Source of the DNA: CAYSBE01 sp046309355
GTDB taxonomy: Bacteria; Bacteroidota; Bacteroidia; UKL13-3
Direction: 5' to 3'
NCBI GenBank assembly: GCA_046309355.1
Contig: JBKCPL010000010.1
Span: 1-11,004, forward strand
Length of the DNA: 11,004 nucleotides
The notes below the pieces were generated by a model. That model made no database searches and was not told where the DNA came from. It saw only the letters and a program-made list of their open reading frames with translations. The stretch's first letter is position 1, and every line of letters begins with the position of its first letter. The translations under genes were made by a program, and so were the position numbers. This document shows, one piece after another, positions 6,929 through 11,004 of this stretch.

Positions 6929-7534
6929 TTAATTTTCTTTGATAAGCTTCACAAATTCGCCTTGCTGTTCTTCCGTTTTATTTTTTGCGTACCATCCATG
7001 CAATGTCGCTTTGAAAGTATCATAGTCTTGCATAGGTTGCTTTTTATACTCCTCCACCATATCCTGTGCTTTCTGCGGTCTCGGCCCCCATGTGTACAGT
7101 ACTTTTTGTTTTTCGTTCAACACAATCAGTATAGGTATGGCCCGGCCACCGTTGGTTAAAAAATGATCCATCAGTTCCAGGTTTTCATCGCGAAGTACAA
7201 ATCTCAAACGGATGTAGGGATGTGTTTCGGCAAGTTTTGCCATCAATGGAATGTTTTGTGCAGCATCACCGCACCAAGCCTCTGTTATGACCAGCCAAGT
7301 TTGTGGCGCTTTAATGTTTTTAAGCGCCTGCACCAACTCGGTTTTCAACTCAATTGTTTTGTTCAATCTTTCCATCCGCTGTAAGTTTAGCTTAGTATAA
7401 GCTGCCAAATCTTCGCTTTGGTTCGGTCCGGTGGTTTTGCCATCGCTAATAAGATCGCGTATGAGGGCAAGGTAAGTTGTATAATCTATTGATTTGGCCA
7501 GGTATGGCTCGAATGCTATTGCTTGTGCTTTCAT
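6929..7534 (-). CDS. Thioredoxin-fold protein with single-cysteine WCGD site
   Basis: 201 residues, without a signal peptide, so probably cytoplasmic. The thioredoxin-like core spans about 65-165: WLVITEAWCGDAAQ (80-93) is the beta strand and active-site loop, and RAIPILIVLN (131-140) contains the cis-proline P134 that faces the active site in this fold. The active site is W-C-G-D (87-90), with Cys88 but no second cysteine, so it is not a classical CxxC dithiol oxidoreductase; WCGD/WCPD proteins form a known thioredoxin-like group (thioredoxin_9 type) of uncertain chemistry. N-terminal residues 1-64 are helical, with a YTTYL...NLQRMERL segment typical of that group. The ATG overlaps the stop of the cytochrome b5-like gene by four bases (ATGA), so it is the third gene of the asd operon. 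Confidence 0.87.
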   Translation of the reverse strand: MKAQAIAFEPYLAKSIDYTTYLALIRDLISDGKTTGPNQSEDLAAYTKLNLQRMERLNKTIELKTELVQALKNIKAPQTWLVITEAWCGDAAQNIPLMAKLAETHPYIRLRFVLRDENLELMDHFLTNGGRAIPILIVLNEKQKVLYTWGPRPQKAQDMVEEYKKQPMQDYDTFKATLHGWYAKNKTEEQQGEFVKLIKEN

Positions 7535-7764
7535 ATAAGTTTTCCAATGGGTTCAAATTTATCAAAAACGGTGGCACTATGGGGGGCATCTTTAAGCTCT
7601 TCGGTTAAGTCTTGCCCGGCCCAGTGTTCATAATGTTTTCCATTTCGCCACAACCGGCTTTTGGTTACGTTGTAAATTATTCCTTTATACGCTACCCACA
7701 CTTCTGGTTTATCCTGCCCATTGCGCAAGGCCAACTCGCTTTTTGTATAAACTGCTAATTTCAT
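7531..7764 (-). CDS. Small cytochrome b5-like haem-binding domain protein
   Basis: 77 residues from the ATG at 7762-7764. A TTG three codons upstream (7773) would give 80 residues but would overlap the asd stop; the ATG follows that stop by one base and is preferred. The whole protein is one cytochrome b5-like domain: YTKSELALRNGQDKPEVWVAYKG (6-28), then VYN/IYNV and LWRNGKHYEHWAGQDLTEEL (38-57), ending APHSATVFDKF (60-70). In the short bacterial members of this family the haem iron is held by two histidines, most likely His47 (HWAG) and His62 (APH) here. No signal peptide or membrane anchor is visible, so it is predicted to be a soluble cytoplasmic electron-transfer or haem-binding protein; the redox partner is unknown. 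It lies between asd and the thioredoxin-like gene. Confidence 0.85.
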   Translation of the reverse strand: MKLAVYTKSELALRNGQDKPEVWVAYKGIIYNVTKSRLWRNGKHYEHWAGQDLTEELKDAPHSATVFDKFEPIGKLI

Positions 7765-7765
7765 T

Positions 7766-8764
7766 TTAGGCAACTATGAGTTTATGCCGCACCATGTACT
7801 CCGCAATCTGCACTGCATTGGTTGCTGCACCCTTGCGCAAATTATCGGCCACTATCCACATGTTCAATGTGTTGGGTTGTGTTTCATCCGGCCTGATGCG
7901 GCCAACAAATACTTCATCCCTGTTTTGTGCATCAACCAGCGGCATCGGGTATTCAAGTTCCGCTGGATTGTCTTTTACCAACACCCCGGGTGTGTGTCTC
8001 AGCAAGTTGCGCACGTCATTTACATCAAAGGGCTTTTCGAACTCGGCATTCACGCTTTCGCTGTGTCCTCCCATTACCGGAATGCGCACACAAGTGGCCG
8101 TTACACGTATGCACTCATCACCCATTATTTTTTTCGTTTCATGCACCATTTTCATTTCTTCTTTGGTGTAACCATTTTCCAAAAAAGCATCTATATGCGG
8201 CAACGCATTTTTGTCAATCGGATAGTGATAGGCCATATCGCCAGCAATTCCTTTGCGCTCATTTTCCATTTGGTTCACCGCCTTTACACCTGTGCCTGTT
8301 ACCGACTGATACGTTGATACCACTACGCGTTTCAACCCGTATAGCTGGTGAAGCGGATTAAGCACAAGAACCATCTGAATGGTAGAGCAGTTGGGGTTGG
8401 CAATTATTTTATCCCTATTGGTTAGTAGATGAGCATTTATTTCAGGCACAATTAGTTTTATATCCTCGTGCATGCGCCATGCCGATGAATTGTCGATAAC
8501 CGTACACCCTATTTCGGCAAAGCGGGGGGCCCACAGCAGCGAGGTAGCTCCTCCGGCCGAAAACAACGCTATGTGCGGTCGCTCAGCCAGCGCCTGTTCC
8601 ATAGTGCGTATGGTATATGAACGGCCTTTCCATATGAGCGTTTTACCGGCAGATTTTTCTGATGCCACGGGTATCAGTTCGCTAACTGGAAACCTGCGTT
8701 CTTCCAGCACTTTAAGCATGACGTTGCCCACCAAACCGGTGGCTCCTACTACGGCTATTTTCAT
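7766..8764 (-). CDS. asd: Aspartate-semialdehyde dehydrogenase
   Basis: 332 residues, standard length. The enzyme reduces L-aspartyl 4-phosphate to aspartate 4-semialdehyde with NADPH, the branch point to lysine/diaminopimelate, threonine and methionine. Visible signatures: N-terminal nucleotide-binding loop GATGLVG (7-13); FSAGGATS (68-75); DNSSAWRM (91-98); the catalytic cysteine Cys126 in NPNCSTIQM (123-131); STYQSVTGTG (150-159), with Q153 in the active site; and RIPVMGGHSES (227-237), containing the general base His234. Domains are therefore complete and the enzyme should be active. The ATG at 8764 aligns with the family N-terminus (MKIAVVGATG). It is the first of three packed genes; the next starts one base after its stop. 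No aspartate kinase is adjacent. Confidence 0.97.
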   Translation of the reverse strand: MKIAVVGATGLVGNVMLKVLEERRFPVSELIPVASEKSAGKTLIWKGRSYTIRTMEQALAERPHIALFSAGGATSLLWAPRFAEIGCTVIDNSSAWRMHEDIKLIVPEINAHLLTNRDKIIANPNCSTIQMVLVLNPLHQLYGLKRVVVSTYQSVTGTGVKAVNQMENERKGIAGDMAYHYPIDKNALPHIDAFLENGYTKEEMKMVHETKKIMGDECIRVTATCVRIPVMGGHSESVNAEFEKPFDVNDVRNLLRHTPGVLVKDNPAELEYPMPLVDAQNRDEVFVGRIRPDETQPNTLNMWIVADNLRKGAATNAVQIAEYMVRHKLIVA

Positions 8765-8813
8765 GGTGTGATTGTATGAAATACGTGCTGCGAAGATAGC
8801 AATTCAATTCTCT

Positions 8814-9443
8814 TCAGCTCAGTGTAAAAAACTCTTCTTTTTCGGTGGTGTGATTGCGCAACACACCCGCACTTACAAAGTTGATAAGCATTTTTTGAGC
8901 CCGCCACCTCGATATATTCAGCAACTTACACACCTGCTTTAGCGTGATGCGTTGGTTGTTTTCCAGGTAGTGCAACAACGACTGTTCATGCCGGGTGTAT
9001 TTTATCAGTGTATTGGTTTGTGCCGTATTTCGCTTCAACACATCCACCACTATTTTGCTAGCCAACAGCGACTGGTCCTTTACACGAATGTACACCCACC
9101 ACTTTCCGTCATCGTCTTTGGCGTAGTAAGGCTTGGCGTTGCCCTCGGGTACGGTGGCTTCTAGTATGGTTTTATCGCCCAGCTCCCACTCCGTCATCTC
9201 CAGATTTATTTCAGGCTTACAGTAAAAGGATGCTGCCAGATCGAGCATATATTTTTCGTCTTCGCTTTTTACCCCCGAAATGCTACCATTGTCATTAACT
9301 CCTACTAACAAGCGTCCGCCTTTGTGGTTGGCAAATGCCACAAGCGTTTTGGCGATTTTTGATGCACTCGAAATCGTTTTCTTAAAATCAAGCGTCTCCG
9401 ATTCTCCTTTGGCTATATGTTGTAATACAGGATGCAGTGCCAT
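8814..9443 (-). CDS. AlbA_2 (Schlafen-like) domain protein with C-terminal winged helix
   Basis: 209 residues. Residues about 13-130 form an AlbA_2/Schlafen-type domain (Pfam AlbA_2, PF04326), usually labelled ATP-binding or transcriptional regulator: GESETLDFKKTIS (13-25), KTLVAFANHKGGRLLVGVNDNGSISGV (32-58), and a beta segment YAKDDDGKWWVYIRVKDQS (107-125). Residues about 150-208 look like a winged helix-turn-helix (LLHYLENNQRITLKQVCKLLNISRWRAQKML). Related larger proteins carry an extra C-terminal ATPase part; this one is short. A nucleic-acid-binding role is likely, but whether it regulates transcription or acts on RNA cannot be told. It is divergent from icd and 49 bases upstream of asd on the same strand. 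The start codon sits in a tandem GTGCCAT repeat (plus 9437-9450) that also creates an out-of-frame ATG seven bases earlier. Confidence 0.85.
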   Translation of the reverse strand: MALHPVLQHIAKGESETLDFKKTISSASKIAKTLVAFANHKGGRLLVGVNDNGSISGVKSEDEKYMLDLAASFYCKPEINLEMTEWELGDKTILEATVPEGNAKPYYAKDDDGKWWVYIRVKDQSLLASKIVVDVLKRNTAQTNTLIKYTRHEQSLLHYLENNQRITLKQVCKLLNISRWRAQKMLINFVSAGVLRNHTTEKEEFFTLS

Positions 9444-9450
9444 GTGCCAT
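9437..9450. repeat. Tandem 7-base repeat GTGCCAT x2 at an AlbA_2 gene start
   Basis: GTGCCAT occurs twice head to tail at 9437-9443 and 9444-9450. On the minus strand this gives two ATG codons seven bases apart. The downstream one (9441-9443) is in frame with the 209-residue protein; the upstream one (9448-9450) opens a different frame of 20 codons ending at TGA (plus 9388-9390). The duplication could be replication slippage. Confidence 0.6.
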
Positions 9451-9501
9451 GCAAGTATGTTTTTTATCCGGTAAATTTAACAACGTTCCGACATATTTAA
9501 T

Positions 9502-9532
9502 TTTGCAGCGCAGGCTTAAACACGCATATTTG
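9502..9532 (+). promoter_or_regulatory. icd: Candidate promoter of icd
   Basis: TTTG at 9502-9505 is followed, after 19 bases, by CATATTTG at 9525-9532, fitting the Bacteroidota -33 TTTG / -7 TAnnTTTG pattern with one mismatch in the -7 box. The leader before the ATG at 9560 would be about 20 bases and has no Shine-Dalgarno sequence. An alternative -7 box, TAATTTTG (9498-9505, exact TAnnTTTG), overlaps the -33 element and would give a leader of about 50 bases. Confidence 0.45.
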
Positions 9533-9559
9533 CGCCACTTTTAAACACACCATACATTT

Positions 9560-11004
9560 ATGAAAATAGCTGTAGCCAAAGGCGATGGCATAGGTCCTGA
9601 AATCATGGATGCCGTTCTGAATATTTTTAACGCTGCTCAGGTTCCGCTTGAGTATGAATTTGTTGAGATGGGTAAAACCTATTTTGAACAAGGCCATAAC
9701 ACCGGCATGACGCCCGCAGCCAAAGAAACTGTAGAATCGCTGGGTATTCTGTTTAAAGGCCCTATGGAAACCCCAAAAGGCAAAGGCATGAAAAGCATAA
9801 ATGTAACAGCGCGCAAAACCTGGAGTACGTATGCTAACCGCAGGCACTTTCAATCGCTGCCCGGTGTAGATACCGTATTCAGCAAAGCAGGTATTCCTAT
9901 TGATATTACCATTGTGCGCGAAAATATTGAAGGAACTTATGGTGGTATTGAGCATTTGAATACACACGATGTGGCTATTTGCCGCAGAATAATTTCGCGG
10001 CCCGGAAGTGCTCAGGTGGTGCGCTTCGCTTTTGAAATGGCCCGCAAAGAGGGTTTTACCAAAGTAACCTGTGCCCATAAGGCCAATATCATGAAATTAA
10101 CCGATGGCCTTTTTCTGGAAACGTTTCAGGAAATAGCCAAAGAATATCCCGAAATACAGGCTAACGACATTATCGTAGATGACCTGGCCATGAAATTGGT
10201 AGCCCGTCCGCACGAGTTTCAGGTGGTGGTACTTACCAACCTGCAAGGCGATATCATGAGCGACCTGTGTGCCGGGCTGGTGGGCGGTTTGGGGTTTGCG
10301 CCTTCGGCCAACGTGGGCGATAACATTTCCATATTTGAAGCTGTACACGGAACCGCACCCGATATAACCGGAAAATTATTGGCCAACCCAACATCATTGC
10401 TGCTTAGCGGACTGATGATGCTGCGCTACCTGGGACTGGTAAAACACGCTGCCGAAATTGAAAATGCACTGCGTTATACATTAGAACAGGGCGTACATAC
10501 AGCCGATTTTGGCGAACGTAGTATTGCACCGGTAAACACCAACGAATTTGCCGAAGCTATCATTAAAAATCTGGGACAAAAACCGCAGTTCAGCAAACCT
10601 CGTGAGGCCAAAGATGATGTGGCGCTGTTCAAAAAAACCGCTGCACCTGCCAAGCAAAAAATGATGGAAACCAACGTAGACAATACCGGACAAAAAATTG
10701 TAGGCGTTGACCTGTTTTTTGAAACCGCACTTATTGGTTCTGAAATTGCTGAAAAGGTAAAACCGGTTCTCGGAGAAGGACAAACACTGACCATGATATC
10801 AAACCGCGGAACTCAGGTATGGCCTACCGGTTCGGTTTTTACCGAATGTGTTGATCATTACCGCGTACGTGTAGAAGGAAAAATGTCGCAAAAAGATATT
10901 TATGAACTCATGTCGCGCCTAAGCGAAACATTCTATATCCCTTCTCACGAAGTATTGCGTGTATATGGCGAAAAGAAAGGATTTTCGCTGGCTCAGGGAC
11001 AGTA
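9560..11004 (+). CDS. icd: NADP-dependent isocitrate dehydrogenase, long form, 3' truncated by window edge
   Basis: Open from the ATG at 9560 to the right edge: 481 complete codons with no stop, so the gene continues beyond the window. It oxidises isocitrate to 2-oxoglutarate in the TCA cycle. The beta-decarboxylating dehydrogenase core is complete: N-terminal AKGDGIGPEI (6-15); INVTARKTW...ANRR (80-95) and RENIEGTYGG (120-129), supplying substrate arginines and Tyr127; Lys174 in AHKANI (172-177); the metal-binding Asp207/208 region and NLQGDIMSD (227-235) with D231 and D235; and HGTAPDITGK (263-272), the cofactor loop. Residues from about 345 on are an extra C-terminal region (linker about 345-378, then a VGVDLFFET...LYELM-type alpha/beta segment to the edge) that occurs in the long Thermus/Rickettsia-type enzymes rather than the E. 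coli type. NADP rather than NAD preference is inferred from family. It is divergent from the AlbA_2 gene. Confidence 0.96.
   Translation, partial: MKIAVAKGDGIGPEIMDAVLNIFNAAQVPLEYEFVEMGKTYFEQGHNTGMTPAAKETVESLGILFKGPMETPKGKGMKSINVTARKTWSTYANRRHFQSLPGVDTVFSKAGIPIDITIVRENIEGTYGGIEHLNTHDVAICRRIISRPGSAQVVRFAFEMARKEGFTKVTCAHKANIMKLTDGLFLETFQEIAKEYPEIQANDIIVDDLAMKLVARPHEFQVVVLTNLQGDIMSDLCAGLVGGLGFAPSANVGDNISIFEAVHGTAPDITGKLLANPTSLLLSGLMMLRYLGLVKHAAEIENALRYTLEQGVHTADFGERSIAPVNTNEFAEAIIKNLGQKPQFSKPREAKDDVALFKKTAAPAKQKMMETNVDNTGQKIVGVDLFFETALIGSEIAEKVKPVLGEGQTLTMISNRGTQVWPTGSVFTECVDHYRVRVEGKMSQKDIYELMSRLSETFYIPSHEVLRVYGEKKGFSLAQGQ

Noticed and set aside
7765..7773. TTG start giving an 80-residue cytochrome b5-like protein
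   Set aside because: An ATG nine bases downstream, one base after the asd stop, fits the family N-terminus and codon preference better.
7776..8361. Overlapping plus-strand open frames opposite asd
   Set aside because: asd is complete with all catalytic motifs; the plus-strand frames are its reverse-complement shadows.
8814..9443. AlbA_2/Schlafen-like gene as part of a defence island
   Set aside because: Neighbours are housekeeping genes (asd, icd) with no nuclease, toxin, restriction or phage gene nearby; AlbA_2 regulators are common outside defence.
9497..10794. Several minus-strand open frames opposite icd
   Set aside because: They are antisense shadows of the well-supported icd reading frame and have cysteine/histidine-rich, low-complexity translations without recognisable domains.

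Overview
The window looks like chromosomal DNA of a member of the Bacteroidota. Two proteins carry a C-terminal type IX secretion sorting domain, which is largely restricted to this phylum. Several promoters match the Bacteroidota pattern (a -7 box TAnnTTTG, sometimes with a -33 TTG/TTTG), and recognisable Shine-Dalgarno sequences are missing before most starts. The sequence does not settle a genus. No rRNA, tRNA, CRISPR array, insertion sequence, phage gene or other mobile element was seen. Genes are tightly packed and no gene-free stretch exceeds about 120 bases.

Layout. Positions 1-75 are a GC-rich, homopolymer-filled tail that may be a terminator or a poor-quality contig end. Next, on the minus strand, come a T9SS-exported protein with a CxxCH motif (76-888), an RluD-type rRNA pseudouridine synthase (944-2017) and a cyclase-family metal hydrolase (2014-2757), the last two translationally coupled. 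A lone membrane histidine kinase (2799-3953) runs on the plus strand and meets an exported six-repeat PD40 propeller protein (3954-4997, minus) with no base between their stop codons.

A second minus-strand cluster reads 6828 to 5073: a T9SS-exported protein, a six-helix membrane protein, and a small winged-helix regulator whose GTG start overlaps the membrane gene. Its promoter region (6854-6892) carries a palindromic, directly repeated AT-rich element that is a good candidate operator, suggesting autoregulation. The next minus-strand cluster, 8764 to 6929, packs aspartate-semialdehyde dehydrogenase (asd), a 77-residue cytochrome b5-like protein and a thioredoxin-fold protein with a single-cysteine WCGD site, with junctions of 1 base or a 4-base overlap. 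An AlbA_2/Schlafen-type putative regulator (8814-9443) lies just upstream on the same strand. Divergent from it, a long-form isocitrate dehydrogenase (icd) begins at 9560 and runs off the right edge.

Most genes are housekeeping (rRNA modification, aspartate-family amino-acid synthesis, TCA cycle) mixed with envelope and export functions typical of the phylum. I found no clear undescribed multi-gene system. The best leads are the regulator, membrane protein and T9SS protein cluster with its operator, the Asd/cytochrome b5/thioredoxin-like coupling, and the altered metal-binding motif in the cyclase-family protein.
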